Made by a program: the position numbers and the translations under genes
NCBI GenBank assembly: GCA_014549065.1
Contig: JACDOX010000167.1
Coordinates: 310,001 to 374,000, forward strand
From: Cardinalis cardinalis
Lineage: Eukaryota; Chordata; Aves; Passeriformes; Cardinalidae
Direction: 5' to 3'
DNA length: 64,000 nucleotides
Notes under the pieces: generated by a model
The model's input: only the letters and a program-made list of their open reading frames with translations
The model's database searches: none
What the model was told of the DNA's origin: nothing
Shown: positions 35,901 to 50,900 of the stretch, in pieces
Layout: each line of letters starts with the position of its first letter
Numbering within the stretch: the first letter of the stretch is position 1

Positions 35901-38900
35901 TGCAGAAAATTCTGGAGGATAGAAAGGCCTGGAGCTGAAGGGATACCTGGAAACAGAGTTACTCAGATCAGTAGCGTTACAGAAGTTTGCTCTGAGTTAA
36001 AACATTTATTTTTTTATTTCAGTGAATCCAAAAGTACTGCAGATGAATTCTAGAAATACCCTTGTGACGTTTTATGGCTTTTACCAAACAATTGTTCTCC
36101 AAAGTGGGGATTTGTTACTGTGTTGTCCAGTAATACAGCACTAGGAAAGGGTGCATACATACATCTATGCTCCAGAAGACAGAGGATNTGTAGAATATAG
36201 GATAAGATTTCCTGTTATTCTGTGCCCATTCATGCGTGCTTTCTGTCATCAGAAGAGACTCCTGCTGAGGAGGAAAAAGCTCCTGTGGAGGCTGCTGCTG
36301 AGCCAACTGAAGAGGCAGAGACTAAAGATGAAGAACCCACACAAGAAGCTGAGGTAATTCTCTATAGCCAGCAAGAGCTGTCCATTTTATTTTTAGTATT
36401 AGCTTTTAAATTACATTACTATAAAATGGGTTTGCTTCTGTGATTGGTTATTTTATGTCTGAGATGTCAGTACTGTAGGTGAGAACCTGCAGGTTCTCCT
36501 GGGCAGCTGTGGTCCTGCTGCCATTTTTCAGATATAGAAGGTGAACAAGGAGATCATACCAGATCNGTCTTTATGCAGATATTATATCAAAATAAAGTAT
36601 AATCTGCTGGGATCTAGANTCTTCCTGGACAGTATGTCCATTGGTGAAAAACAAAAATCTGGAGAGGTGATTAAGACAAAACTGAATGAATGAAGTAGTG
36701 GCTTGATTTAAAGGCTGATAGGAAAGGAGTAGCCTGTGAATATCTGTTCTTACCCACACGGTGTCAGAACCCACAGTGTCAGAGTTTCAGGTGAAACTCG
36801 TTGTCTAGCGAGGAAATGAAAACACAGGGTAATGGGACTCTAACAAAATCTTGGAGTCCCTGAGTCCATTTTACCAAAGGCAACTGTGCTATATTATCTC
36901 TCTCATGTCACGTATCTCTCTTATGTCAGGTTTTAAAGTAATTTCAGTCCCTGAATGTATATATTCCCATTCAGATATAATTCCAGAATCTCATTGATCT
37001 GAGTGCTGGAAGTCTCCTAATTTGCATCTTAAATATTTAATCTTCAGTTACTGTCTCCTTCACTAGGTAGCAGAAACCAGCAGTCTGAGAAGAAGGAAGG
37101 AGATGACTGATTCTCTCAGCATAAAGTCACTGCTGTTTTTTCTTGCAGGCTGAAGGAGAGGGAGAGAGAGAGGGAGAGGGAGAAGGAGGNGGAGAAGGGG
37201 AACAAGAAGCTGAAACAGTAGAGGCAGCAGAAGAAGAGCCTCCTCCCCAAAAAGCACCAGAAAGGAAGCTTGCAAACCAGTTCAACTTCATTGAGAGAGG
37301 TTCAACTACATACCACTATCCCCTGCGGGTATGTTGCTGTTTCCTTCAGTNACATGGAGGATCTTTCCTTTGGTAGGACATGTAGATCACCTGTGTTTGT
37401 ATCATATCCTGTGATCTGTTGATACTATTAGAGTAAAGGTATAGTGGTTGTACTGTTGTAAAACATCTAGTGTAGTGACAATGGTGACAGAAAATTTCTT
37501 GCCTCNTGAACTCTTGAACAGCCTACAAAAAGTTTTGATGCTACTGTAAAACCTTAAGCCTCTACTTAGATATTTTTCTCAAGTTCTATTTTCTCATCTG
37601 AAAATGTACAGAGCAACATTAGGGTAGCAACTGAGTACTTGGAATGTGTGAAAGCAATTTCTGTTTGTCACTGTGTACTTTTATGGTTTTGTACCTCAAT
37701 TCTTATTAATTGAGCAGAGATACAGTAGATAAGATATAATCTCCATATATTAAAAGGACNAATGTGTTTGGGCTTGTATTAAGCATGGATACTAGAGTAA
37801 CAGACTTATGTAAGTGTGACAAATCTATACTTCTTGTACATGGTACATCTCCCTCCCACTCTGCATGCACTTTCCAATAAGTACAGACCCAAACCCTTAT
37901 GTTCCTTCNCTAAGCTTTTTGCTGAACCCACAGCCATTCCCTGTGAGCTTGTTTTCATGGGGCCTTCCGACTGGGCAATCCTGGTGATGTTGGCTTCTGA
38001 CAGAGTGCTCAAAAATGAGTTTCCTACACCAGGTATACAAGTTTCAGAGATAAAATTCGTTTTCCTTGCTACAATTGGAGTGTATATTTCCGCAAAGAGC
38101 CTGTCTGTTGTCTTACAGCCATTACACCTAGGGTTAGATGTCTTTATATATGAAAGACTCAGATGTATGAGTAACTGTGCTGCTGGAGACTGATCTCAGG
38201 AGAGTTTGTCCAGCAGTAGGGTGTTTGCTATGAAGTTTGAGCTTGGATTCTGCATCTTTCAAAAATCCCAGTGGAAGCCATGGAATTTCTTATTTCTTTG
38301 TTCCCAGATCTGAATATTCTCTTCTTCCCAACGATTTTATTGGGAGAAGCTTGTGTGTCTCTGTAGGATTCTGCCTTTGAAAGCAGAATATAGACCTTAA
38401 ATAGCTGCATGCTTCTGTGTGCTGTACGGGATGTGCAGTTTCCACCTCTGAGATATCTTCATTTCAGAGGTCAGTGAAATGCCACAGGCAGCTTCTTAAA
38501 ATTTTTCTGACACAACAGTTTTTTGAAAGAAGATGCTGTTCTTTTAAGGGAACATTTCATAGAAATAAATTAATTTATTTCAGAATGTTGATGTAAGGAT
38601 GGTAAAAATATTTCAGTAGCATCAGATGAATTGACTCTGTTCAATTCTTTTGTTCTGATTGTTGTATCCAACTACCTTTTTAATATGTAGGACAAAACTT
38701 TTCAAATTTGGTAAGATGTNATAACTGACACCAGAATTGGTACGAGAACATTTCAAATAATAGAGGAGAAAAAAACCCATTTGAATTCCTTCAAAATTAA
38801 CTGCTGAAATATTTGAAGTATGTGGGAAAAAATCAGAAGGTGAACATTATTTTGGCCCCCAACAAAATCTTTTTATAGTTGCACAATCGCCAACAGTGTT

Positions 38901-41900
38901 GTACATTGCCCTAGGAGTCATTTGGATATCAAGTTATTAATGCAGACTGTTTCCACAACTAGACTGTGGTACTGCAGAGGGCTTCAATGCTGAGATTATG
39001 CTTCTTTAAGCTTTTTCTTTTTTCAGGAAAAAGGATTGCAGACTGACCCTGCACCTTTTGAAACTTTCTCAGACAACGTTAACCAGGTAAATCTATATCT
39101 ATCTATTTCCTTTTTATCTTTAAAGTTGTTTTAAACTATATTTTGGAAATTGAGATATGAGAAAGTTAAAACTGAATTACTGTGTTTGCATTCCTTGCAG
39201 TGGAATGAATTCCTTTACTGTGGCTTTGGTCTCCCATTTGACTCTGACAGCAAACTAGTATGACCCTCTCTTCTGCCTTAATGGGTGAACTTGCTCATAG
39301 TTTATATTTCTAAGGTTAAGTGTCTCAGTTTAGATGCTTTTCACTGGTTTATTTTTTGCCAGCCACCCTGACCTGTCTGCTTTAGAGAGTCATAAGGGAG
39401 TGGGAATGGGGAAACCACAGGGTGAGGATAGTTTTGGATTCAGCAAGAGGTGGGCTGCGTCCTGCAGGGTGCTGGCTCCTCTAGGGACATAGCTCTCTCT
39501 TGGAGTATTGTTAGGAATTTGGCATATGCAGCACTTGGGTTTATACTCTGACTAAGTTTAGCAGTATGCAAAANCAGGTTTCTAAAGCCTGAAGCTGAAC
39601 CAAGTGAGAACTGCAGCAAAAGGAACTGTTGCAAGAGACTTAACTCTGCTTTATGTAGCAGAAATGTGCCTGTCTATTCACCATGAAAGGCTCTGTAGCT
39701 TTTTCTGCATCCCTTAAAAATTTAAAATAAACTATTTTGGATGAAATTTCGCACAAGAAATATATTACATCTTTCAGTGGAAAGGGAATCAGCCCGTTCT
39801 GCTGATTTATTCTCAGATATTTGTAAAATGTAATTGTGTTTGNCACAGATATAAACATTGTTTCAGACTAGTGTATCAAACTGGTATTGAAAACACCATT
39901 TGTGTACCAGTGAGTAGAGGAACGGGAGAAGACTCTGTAACATAATGGCAGCAATTTAAAAAATGCTGGTATAGGAAAATGATAGGACGGGGAGTGGAAG
40001 TATCTCTATCAGGTTAAAAACAGTAATCTATTCTATTCCTGAATCTGAAATTACAGAGTTATTGGTTTGAGATCTTCCTTCCCTCCAGCTGGAGTTTTCT
40101 TCCATTTTTTTCCTTACAGAGATCTTTAAGATAATTAGCCCCTGACTAAGATTTTGCATTAAATGTTTGAAAGCTAAGAGGAAAGGTTTTCCTTTGATTT
40201 CTTTTTATATTGTTGAAATTTTCAGTGGGTCTAAAATANTGTTTTTATATAAACTCTTTTTCCCCCTCAGCTCTTTTTCCTTTATGTTCTTCCTTATGTT
40301 CACAATCTCCTATTCCAAACTTTTCTGTTCTACTTCTTCTCATACTTATGTCATCTTCTTTGTCCTTTCCCTGATGTTTGGAACATCTTTCCATCTTATT
40401 TCTGCAAATTTACTACACAATACAGTTATTTGGTCCTTTTTTCTAAAGTTCTGCTTCCTTTATTTCAATGTTCTAGTCTATAGTCTATATTTGAATCATT
40501 CTCCCTATCCTAAGCTAATGTGTGAGATTGCCTTTTGTTTTGTCCTGAAAGAAATATACTAGCCTCAGATACAATACTAGGATTTCAATACTAATGAATA
40601 ATTCTTAAGAGAAGTTACTTTTGGATCTACTCAAGTAAGACTTGTGTGACATGTGGCATAGCAGAAGATGTAAAACTGCTCTCAGTTTCCATTTGATCAT
40701 ATGCTGCAGAGTTGGAGTCCAAATTTAAATTGTGTTAAGCTTCTACAATTTAATTTTCCAACACCACATGAGAAATGTCATAAAGCAAATGTTTAATGCN
40801 TGTTTCCTGTTAAACACTGGTAAATTAGCCAAACACAAAGTCCTGCAAAAATAAAGGTACAGACAGAGTCAAATAAGCAAATAGAATGTTGGAGGAAAGA
40901 AATTGTTAAGAATGCTGTAATGTTCTTAACATAAGAGATGCTCNATCATTCTTGAAAAATCCTGGACCTTCAGTCTTCAAATTTGGTGTAAGAAGACAGA
41001 TGTTCAGCTAATTCCAGGAANAGTTGAACTGTTGTGATGACTATCATATTTTTTGTGATGGTGTAGTTGGCTGTTCTCAGGAATATGATCAGGTCTTGAT
41101 AAATCCTGCCTCTGTCTGTCTCTCAGTGGTTTATCTATGATTCCTATATGGAGGAACTTGAGAGAATGGAAAAGATGAAAGAGAAAGAAAAAGCAAAACC
41201 TGTGGCAGTAAAGAAAGAAGATCAGAAAACTGGAAGAAAGTTATCCGTTGTGGAGCTACCGGTATGTTTCACAATGTGGGGAAAGAAGTTGTTCCAAGTG
41301 CTGGTGGGTGCATCTGTAGAGCAAGTCAGGTCAAAGTAAATCATGTCGGCTGTGTAGCTTGTTGTCTTAGTAGGCAAAAAACACCTTTAGGAAATGCAAA
41401 AGTTAGTTTTTGCTAGAAATTGAATTCCCAAAACAGGATTTCTGTTGTGCGGTATAAAACAGGATTTTGATTTTGCATAATCTTATTTCCAAACCAGATT
41501 TCCAAGTAAGATATATATAGCTCTTGGTTTTCGTACACTGTGTTTGTTTCACATTTTTGATTATTATGTGAGAGATAAAAGAATGAAATAGGTAGAAACA
41601 CCCTGTAATTTTTCAAGGAGTTGTAAGGGATGATGGTTTTACATACAATGTTTCAATCTGAAAGGCAGTGAAATTTACGATTATTTCAAAATACATCACT
41701 GTAGTAAAACACTTCTCACTATTTTTTCATTTTAATTTTAAATTATTTTATTGAATTACAATTTATACATTTTCTAATTATAGATACCTAAGTAGCATGT
41801 TTCTCAGAATATCAGGTGTCCTAACACATGCCATGCCCTGACCTGATGCTGTGACCTTGCTGTGAGGATGATACTGACTCCTAATCCAGATTCAGGAGTA

Positions 41901-44900
41901 ACCTAGGAGTGCCTTGTGGGAACNACAGTTCATTCTATCAAAGTGACAGTATCCCTGTCTTAAAAATATTATCCCTCTTCAAACATGGAGTGTACGATAT
42001 ATAGGACAATATGGAAACCCTGAAAGATCTTCACATTCCAAAATTATTTCAAGGGGTTCAGGAAGTTTGTATTACTGTTTAACTGGCTGGTTCTTTCTTC
42101 CCCAGTCCAAGGTAAACAATTTAGAAGGCAAACTGAAATAATTTCTTTAATGACTGGAGCAAGATACCCTGAGAATTATAGTACAGAATCATGGAAATCA
42201 GTTCATAACTTTCTCCTAGAATAGGTGTAGACATATCAACATATAGATATATTTATAGATATAGATATAGATATAGATATAGATATAGATAGATAGATAG
42301 ATAGATAGATAGGTATGTGTATGTATGTGTGTGTGTGTATGTATGTGTGTGTGTGTATATGTGTGTGTATGTGTGTGTGTTTAATAAGAGCTGACATCTG
42401 AAACTGGCTTTAGCTCTTTCCTACCGTATGGCCAATACAACTGCAGAGGATTTGGCTGGTTTAACCACGAGGCAGCACAGTGCCAGCATAAACCTTACAG
42501 TATAAAGAGACCAGGAACATGTTCTGATAGGCTTCTTCCTGTGAATTGTGCCATGGAAATTCACAATCCTTTTGAAAACCAGTAAACCTTTCACCTGTGT
42601 GTATTTTGGAGAATTAAGCCTCAAGTCAACATTGCAATTACAGACTTAAAGGNTGGACTGCTAAAAGCTAAATGAAAATAAAGTGAAACCATATTGTAAA
42701 GCACCTGCTGCCCGCTCTGCTGACAACAGTGGGAAGTTGAAATCGTCACTCATGCTATCTGTCCCTTTGGTGTTTCGCTTTTCACGCTTAACACGTTCCA
42801 GGGGGCTTGAAGGGAAACCAAAAAGTCGATGCACTTAATAAGTGAAAGGAAAAGCTTCTTTATGCAGAGCTAGTGTCCCAAACTGANGTCCTCTGTGAGG
42901 CTGATCAACCAACCTGAAATGTATGAAAAACCTGATGAATTTTTCACTCATTAACTGGAAAAAATGCAACCTGAAGTATTCCAATGCTCAAATCAGACTT
43001 AAAACAGTTATTATGTCTGTTCAGATGTAGGTGTATGGAAATTAAAGGCTGATGGTATCAGAATCTGTATTTCTGGCCTCAAGTCAGCAAATGGAGAAGA
43101 AGGTTTTGTGGAGCTGCTAACTCACGCGTTACACATGTTACACCATGGTAATTAAAACAGAGCTTTTCCAGCTGAGTGCTTTTTAAGGCCAAACTGTGCT
43201 TGGTCATTGCTGAAGGGAACTGTGGAACATCAAGCAGGAGGCATGGCTGATCTGGATCAAGCTGCAATGGCTAGAAGCCACAATTAATTTCCACCATTGT
43301 TTTGGTCAGGCTAGGTATTAGCAAGAAAAATTATGACAGCTACTGAGATAGCACCAGATTTAATCCAAGGGAAAGAAGATAATAACATGGCCGGCTATTA
43401 CCACAGGTGGGTCTCTCNTGGAAGCTGTTGCTATGGTAGGAGGCCATGAAAGAGAAGATCCAAGAACTAGAGCCACAGCTGGAGATGATGGTAGGAGTTA
43501 GATGAGGATTTAAAAATGTAGTGAATGAAAAGAGAGAGAAAACAGTACTGGTGCTGAATAAGAGGTCAAAGGAGNGCATGACTGGAAAAGCAGAGAAGAA
43601 AAGAGGGGAGGGGAAGGGAGGAGAGGAGAGCCTTGGCAGTTCTTGACAGAAGCTTCTCGCTAGGGGAAGAGAAGTAAAATGAAGCTATGCATTGCAGCTT
43701 TCTTGCTAGGAAAAGCAAGAGAGACGTGGTTTAGCAAAATAGACAATAGAGGCAGCCAACGGGAAAGGAAGGGATATAACCAAGGATTTNAACAGAAGGA
43801 AGGGTGAGAATTTTATAGAGAAGATGTGTAAGGGAATAGAAATTGGAACAATAGAAAGCATTTACCTGGAGACTGTGTTGAAAAGCTCCTAGAAATCTCC
43901 CCATGTGCCTCTCACTCAAATGGAACTAGAGGGGAAAGGTTGTCCTACATCTAATAACAGTGNTACAACTTTTGGAATTTTTCCTCAGTATTTAGTCAAG
44001 GCAGTACACAGACCATGGGTAACACAGAATACCAAAGTGGAATGATATTTAATTTTCTGAGCTGAAAATATCTGGAAGCAGAGATAACTAGACAGAAGTG
44101 TTGTATCTGCCTGTCCTGCTCTTTCTGTTCCTGTACCATCTGTTTATGGCTCTGATTACAGGGAGGATACTCAATGATCTTAAAGGTCTTTTTCAACCCA
44201 AATGATTCTGTGATTCCCCAGTTCTGACCCAGAGACATGATGGTCTGATCCATAACCATCCTTATGTTCTTGAATGAACTTAGAAATGACAGTATTTGAG
44301 GCAGAATCAAAATGCAAAGAGCTTGATGCAATTGGTGCNGGCTTGCTCCTCTCACCCTTAGATGGCAAGGTATGAAAACACAAGTCTGGCATTAAGGGTT
44401 TTGAGTGAATCTATGCAAAGAAGGGTGGAGCAATGTGATTAGACCATAACAAGGACATGGATGCAAGAGGTAAAAAAAATACCATTAGTCTGACCTTACC
44501 AGCAAGTGAAGCAACAGAATTAATGAGGAGGAAAAAATTACAGAACAGGGATGAAACATGAAATGGAATAAAATAGCACATATTTACTAAAGGTAGGCTG
44601 TGTCCAAATAATCTCATCTCTTTCTTTAATGAAAAGCAAGTTGTGTTTTCCTTGAACAAGCAAAGTAGAGGAAAGGTAATCTACCTGGAATTGTGTTTAG
44701 CAATAGCAAAACTATTGCTATAGTGCCATTAGGCAATTATTAGAAAGACCAGAAAAGTTGTTATTACAGCTTGGGAGGGACTGGTGGAGTGGAAGACTTC
44801 ATTTTGGACTATCAAAACCATCTTTGGTAAGGAGCAGGTTTATAGTCTGTAATGACAGAGAGAAATATGAGTGTGTCTCTCCAGCAACTCCATGTTGATT

Positions 44901-47900
44901 GGGGAGCTGTGATGTGGCTATGAGACAAGTCCACTGCTGGATTTTACCCTGTGATGAATAGTAGAGAAGATATTTATGTTATGTAAGGTGAACTGATACC
45001 TTTTCAGGAGTAGGAAGGGATATGTGATTTTGATCATTGCTTTTCAATTATTGCAAAACTACGTAGATATGNAAAATATCATAAGAAATCGAAAGCTTGA
45101 ATTTACAACACTAGAAAATTTTAGCATGTTTACCTGTTAATGCAAAGGTAGGTAGGGACTCTGATTTGGATAACAGAGAGAGAAAGAGAATTACTAAGAA
45201 GAGGAGAGTGTCAACAGAAATACTGATGATGTCAACCAATTAGGAATATAAAAATTAAAATATAAATCAAATTAATTAAAATAGGAAATCAAAGCAGGAA
45301 CTTTCTGCAGTGGGAGGTGGTTGATATTGTCATAAGAAGTGCAAAGGAAATTAATATTTAACGGAGAAATGTGCATTCCTGAATCATGTGAGGTTCTGTC
45401 TCACTTGCCTATCTCACAATAGCATTATCCTTGTCTGAGATGTGCCTGGTGAGACAGCCCACAGGGTCAAAATAGCACTTGGAAGCTTTTGGATGATGGC
45501 TACTATCACTTTTCATGTAACAGGTGAATTTAGAATGCAATTAACTTTCACATTATTGTTCACCTGTTCCTGGTCATCCCAAAGAGTGCAAGAGTTGTTA
45601 CCGACTCCCCTGTCTTCAATATTCTGTTTGCAGTTTATCAGAATTAAAAGCANAGAGTGGAAATGAAGAGATGAGTACAGTTATGGAATTTAATAACTGC
45701 TTGACATGATATCAACTGGGGGACTTTATTTGGGATTTACAGTTGGTGTTTGCATTCAGGTGTTGGCTGGGCAACAATGACAACAGCCCTGTACTGTNCT
45801 TCTTTCTTTGCAGACCAGGGGCTCTTCTAGTCACAGTACATACATTGCTAGAGGTATGAGTGGATATTGCACTGATTTCAGGGTGGGGTTTGTCTCCTGG
45901 ATATGGAGTTACANACCCAGTAGAAGCTTTTTTTCATGCTTCAGTTTGTGGGAGTCACACATTGCAACTGGCCAGNGGCTGAGAGTCAAGTATGAGGCAA
46001 TTAGTGATAAGGAATTACAGAGCAAGACCAAGACTTTTTTTCTGAAGTATAAGCCCATGATCCATTTTACATATGATTCAATTAAAATTATTGCTGTTCT
46101 ACTTATAATATACTTAAAATAACTTACGCACAGAAATAAACAAAGCAAGCCTGCCATCCTATGAGCTCTCCTTGCATTTGGCTAGCTAGCTCAGAATTGG
46201 CCTAAGGTGGAAAAGTGTATTTCAAAAAGAATTTTTTTTAAAGAAGGAGAAATTAGGCCTAGCACTTNCTCTGAAGATTTATTTCAGCAGCATACAGAGT
46301 AAATAAAATCTGAAACAGGACAGGATACAAAGAGAAAATAACTTACTCTCATCCACTTATAATGTCAAAAATGTAGTCATAGATGTGTTGTTAACAGGAT
46401 AGCTACCTGACAGAAAAGCTGACTTAAAACTTTTTGGATTCATGAGTTTCCTGAGAGTTTCCTGAGAGTTTCCTGCTTTGCAGAAAAAAACCCCAGTTGA
46501 ATAATATATTGTTTCTGCATTTACAAGGTTATTTTGTTCTTTATTTTATTTCTTTTTAATTTTTAACCTGCTTTCCACTGACACTCCCCAAAAATATAAT
46601 ATATGGAATCATATCATAAATTAATAGAATGATGTGGGCTGGAAGGACCTTAAAGATCATCTCATTCTGACCACTGTACCATTGGCAGGAACACCTTCCT
46701 CTAGACCAGGCTGCACAAAGCCCTGTCCAACCCGACCTTGAACACTTCCAGGGCTGGGACATCCACAGCTTCTCTGGACAATCTGTGCCAGTGCCTCAAC
46801 ANACTCACAGTACAGAATTTTTTCCTAATATTTGATCCAAATCTANCCTCTTTCATTTTAAAACAGGTGTTCCTCACCCTGTCACTATACTTCCTGATGA
46901 ATAGTCCTTCCCTGTATTTCCTGTAGGTTCTCTTTAGGGACTGGAAGGTGCTTTAGGGTCTCTCCAGAGCCTTCTCTTCTCCAGGCTGAGCAACCCTAAT
47001 TCTCTCAGCCCATCTCCATAGAAGAGGGGCTCCAGGCATGATCNTATTCATGGCCTCTTCTGGACTCACTCCAGCAGATCCATGTCATTCCTGTGCTGGG
47101 AGCCCAGAGCTGGATGCTCCAGGTGGGTCTCACCAGAGCGGAGCAGAGGGGCAGAATCCCCTGCCTTGATCTGCTCCCTTTCTCTGAACTTGGTTTCAAG
47201 TTCTACTTAATTTTTTTCTAGGAAAAGAGGACTACACACATTACTGGAGGTGTACTCAAANGATGGATTTATAAAAAATGTGACAGTTTATAGAATTTTT
47301 TTTTCTTCTTTGTCCTCTCATCTCTGTGTAGCCCTATTAATTTTGTGCTGTCTGAATGAGACTCAATCTCCCTTGAGTCTCTGCAGAGCCCAGGAAAGAG
47401 GCAGAGGGACAGACATAATCTGAGGTCATGTTCTTAGCTCTGACTGTGATTGTGTAGTGCAGTTTGGTCAACCCATTTCACTTTTTCTTTTCATATTCAG
47501 GGCACTCTCTGAGCTGTGTCGAGGATGCCATGTTTCTTCCCAGTGTTGTCACTATGAAGGAGATCTTACTGTGCTGGCAGCCATCAGTTCATAGCAGGGG
47601 CTTGAAGATTNAAGGCTTTGGAACACTGGTGGGGCTTTGGGGCAGCAGTAGTGGATGGGAATTCAGGTACTTGGAGCAGCAAGCTCTCAGAGCGCTATGT
47701 ATATGCCTTGGCATTCTGACATCATTGCACAGAGCTGTGATGACATACTTATATGGTCAGCACTGTGGACTTTCAAGCTTTGTCCTNCTGCTAGCACCCA
47801 GGCTTCTTGTCCTTCTCTCTAGTTAGTCCAGTTTGGATTTCACTAGTGGTCACACTTACACACAGAGTATAGACAGCACACTCACAAAAAAATAGTTGAG

Positions 47901-50900
47901 AATGGAGTTTAGTAAGATTTGGTGATCAGCCATAGAGCTCTGTGAGATAAGCATATGAACCAGCCACCTACTGACAGTCAAACAGCCCCTGCTGGGCTCT
48001 CTTTTCTCCACTTGTCCATGGACGTATGGATGGATCAGGTTGGAATTACCCAGTGATTGACTGAAGGACTCCTAAATCCTGTGACATTTACTTAATGCGT
48101 GAGACCTTAGAGCTCTCCANGTAGAGATGAGAGAGTGCACATGCATGACCAAACCCCTCTGATTTCATCAACAAATCTAATGAACTGTTACGCAGTGATA
48201 TGGGGTAGAAATCATCTGCGTCCTTTTAGGTCATCCTGTCAGGAGTTACATTGAAAGACAAGACTCTTATCTACCTTTAGAGGTAAGTACCAGTATTGAG
48301 CTAAATCAGGAACAAACTGAAGTTACTGCAGCTCAGCTGTGGANGGCATCTTGCTAAATTTACAATAAAGCAATTACATTTTTTCAAGTGCCTGTATCGT
48401 TAGGTTCTGGTATGACACATTTCAAATTAATCTGTATTCACGACCAAAGGACTCAGGTTTTTCAGTCACATGAGGTCTGAGGCACCTGTAAACAGATAGA
48501 AAATAAATTTTCTCTTCCTTTCTTTTCTCTTCAGCACGTCGATTCTCTAAGCATGGTTGCAAAGGCTGCTAAAATAGCAGAACGGATGGTGAACCTGAAC
48601 ACATATGATGACGTTGCACAAGGTATGGCCCACTGAGAGGTGCTTCTAACTCAAATGTCAGCCCTGCAGATAAGTACCTACAGCCACAGCAAGGACAGGA
48701 CAGGACAGAGTAGAAAAACAGAAGTAAAATGAGCTGGTCTAGGAACCTGCTGACTCACACAAGGCAAATAGTACATCAGACCATGGGCATGCAAGGACCA
48801 TGGCACATTAGTCCTGCTCTGAGCTGGCTGGGGACAGCAGGTCTGGTGAGCACTGCCCTCCCTGCAGCACTTCCTTCCCTCAGCAGGTACTTCACTCCTG
48901 GATGCAGGTGCTAGTGACAGCAGCCACAGCAGAGCTGATCCCTGCTCACATACCAACCATGGCAATGTACTCAGTCTTGATGTCATTTTACAAAAGTAAT
49001 TTTGCTGCATCTGTTTAGCTTCCTTCAGAAGAGCCACGTCCAGCTCTGGGCGTGGCCTNAGGTCACATCTTACTCAGGGCTTCTATTTTCTTGTTAATTC
49101 TTCGTCTACTGATCATCAGCTTGATTTTTATTTTTCCTATGTGTGAGAGGGCTTGTTAAAATGCATATAAAGGGCTGAGTTGCTGGTTTGGAGTCAGGAC
49201 TTAAGAACTGAGNCAGATTTTACACTAACAATTGGATTGTGCAGAGGCTGTGAGGATAACAGATTGTCTTTTAAAGCTNCCCTGACACTGAACTGTGCTG
49301 ATTCATTTCTGATTTATATACTGGGACCTTTGCTTGATTTTTTTGTTTGTTTGTTTAGATTTTAAATATTTTGAGGATGCATCAGATGAATACAGAGGCC
49401 AGAAAGGAACCCTCCTCCCACTCTGGAAGTTCCAGTATGAAAAAACCAAGAAACTTGCAGTTACTGCCCTCTCCTGGTAANTCCCTTCGTTCCAAACTTA
49501 ATCTCGACTGTTGCGCAGTGTGGAATGAAATGTAAAGGGATCTTTACAACTTTACATATGAGGCAGGGCTGACTTCTCTGGGAACACGGGTTTGATTTGT
49601 TACAGTCGGCTGCTTGGGCAGCACTGAAATGTGCCTGGTGCTTCTGGTTACAGAGAAGATTGTGTAAGGCTTGTGCCCTTCAGCAGAAACTGAAGGCAGA
49701 GCAGACTCTGTGCAGCAGAGGGAAAGTGAGTGTGNTTAACAGGGCAAAGAAAAGTTCTTNCTTGGAAAAGCTGGGATAGATGTGTCATATCCTTGAACAG
49801 TATGCTGTAGGAATTGGNCCTGCATAGGACAGACCCAAAAATCCAGCTATGTACTTGAGTGCTTACCAAACACTTCCTTTGCTCTGTCAGGCTTGGTGCT
49901 GTGACCANTTCCCTGGGGAGCCTGTTCTTTTGCCCATCCACCCTTTGGGTGAAGAACCTTCTTATAAGATGAACGTAGCTCNTTCCTGATGCAGCTTGAT
50001 GCCATTCCCTTGGTTTCTGTCACTGCTCGTCACAGAGAAGAGATCAGTGTCTGCCCCTCCTCCTCACAATGACATTTTGAGTGCAGCGAGGTCTCCCCTC
50101 AGTCTCGGGTTCTCCAGGCTGAGGAGACCAAGTGACCTGAGCCACTCCCCACACAAGGGCTTCCCCTCCAGACAAGAGAGGTATTTGTGTATTGGGATCT
50201 TGCNCAGTTCAGTGCAGTAGGCATTTGCCCTGCAGTCCATTTTCACATATCTTGGTCAGTCCAAAAATGATCACTGATATTTGCAAATCTACTCTCTTTT
50301 GTTCTGAGATATTATTACTATGGTTATTACTGTGAAAAAAANCCCACTTATCACCAAGACAAATGAGCCTTTTCACTTATTAACGTGCTTGATGCTCCTC
50401 AGAGCTGGCTTGGTTCATGCAGTGGGCTTGAGACATACCTAGTTAGACCCTGCCCTGTGCTCCCCTGCAGTTAGGCCTCCTCTTGTTTGTGTGAGCACAT
50501 TTGTGCCTTGACAAGGAGAATCTATGGAGAGACAGAGCAGGATTGCCATCTTCTGCCTTTCAAGCCACTGTGGTATTATGTAAGAGAGTATCACGCATGC
50601 AGTTGTGTGAGAATTACAGATTACAGTAAAAATGGGAAGGAAAATGTGGAGAAAAGGTGTCTTTAATAGGTAGTTTATACTGCCATTAAATTTGTCTCCA
50701 GGAAATGATAAGAGAAAGATGATTCTGAAATTGGAAGAATTATTCCAAATTGCTTTATGGAATAAGCTTTTCTAATTCAATTTTTATTCGTTCATTTTTA
50801 GCACTGATGGTGCATTTAGTGAAAAGAACAAGAGCACTAGGATGCCTAGGTATTAGCCCAAATGAAAAAGGAGAAATGAAAAGAGAAGTAGGTTTATTTT

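Larger units (their letters stand above)
41262..48534 (+). other. DNAI1: DNAI1 intron 9 (7.3 kb)
   Basis: It contains a compound microsatellite (42243-42382), a purine-rich tract near 43587-43630, a CR1 tail (44164-44216), a 9-bp triplicate (46443-46475) and a CR1 copy (46620-47180). The remaining stretches (about 41.3-42.2, 42.4-44.1, 44.2-46.4 and 47.2-48.5 kb) show nothing recognisable. Confidence 0.85.

Noticed and set aside
40167..40562. 131-codon hydrophobic open frame
   Set aside because: T-rich intron 8 sequence, with composition-driven Phe/Leu/Ser codons and no recognisable protein.
43587..43630. Purine-rich GGGGAGGGG tract considered as a G-quadruplex or regulatory element
   Set aside because: G-runs are irregular and mixed with A. 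Similar tracts are common in introns and nothing else supports a function.
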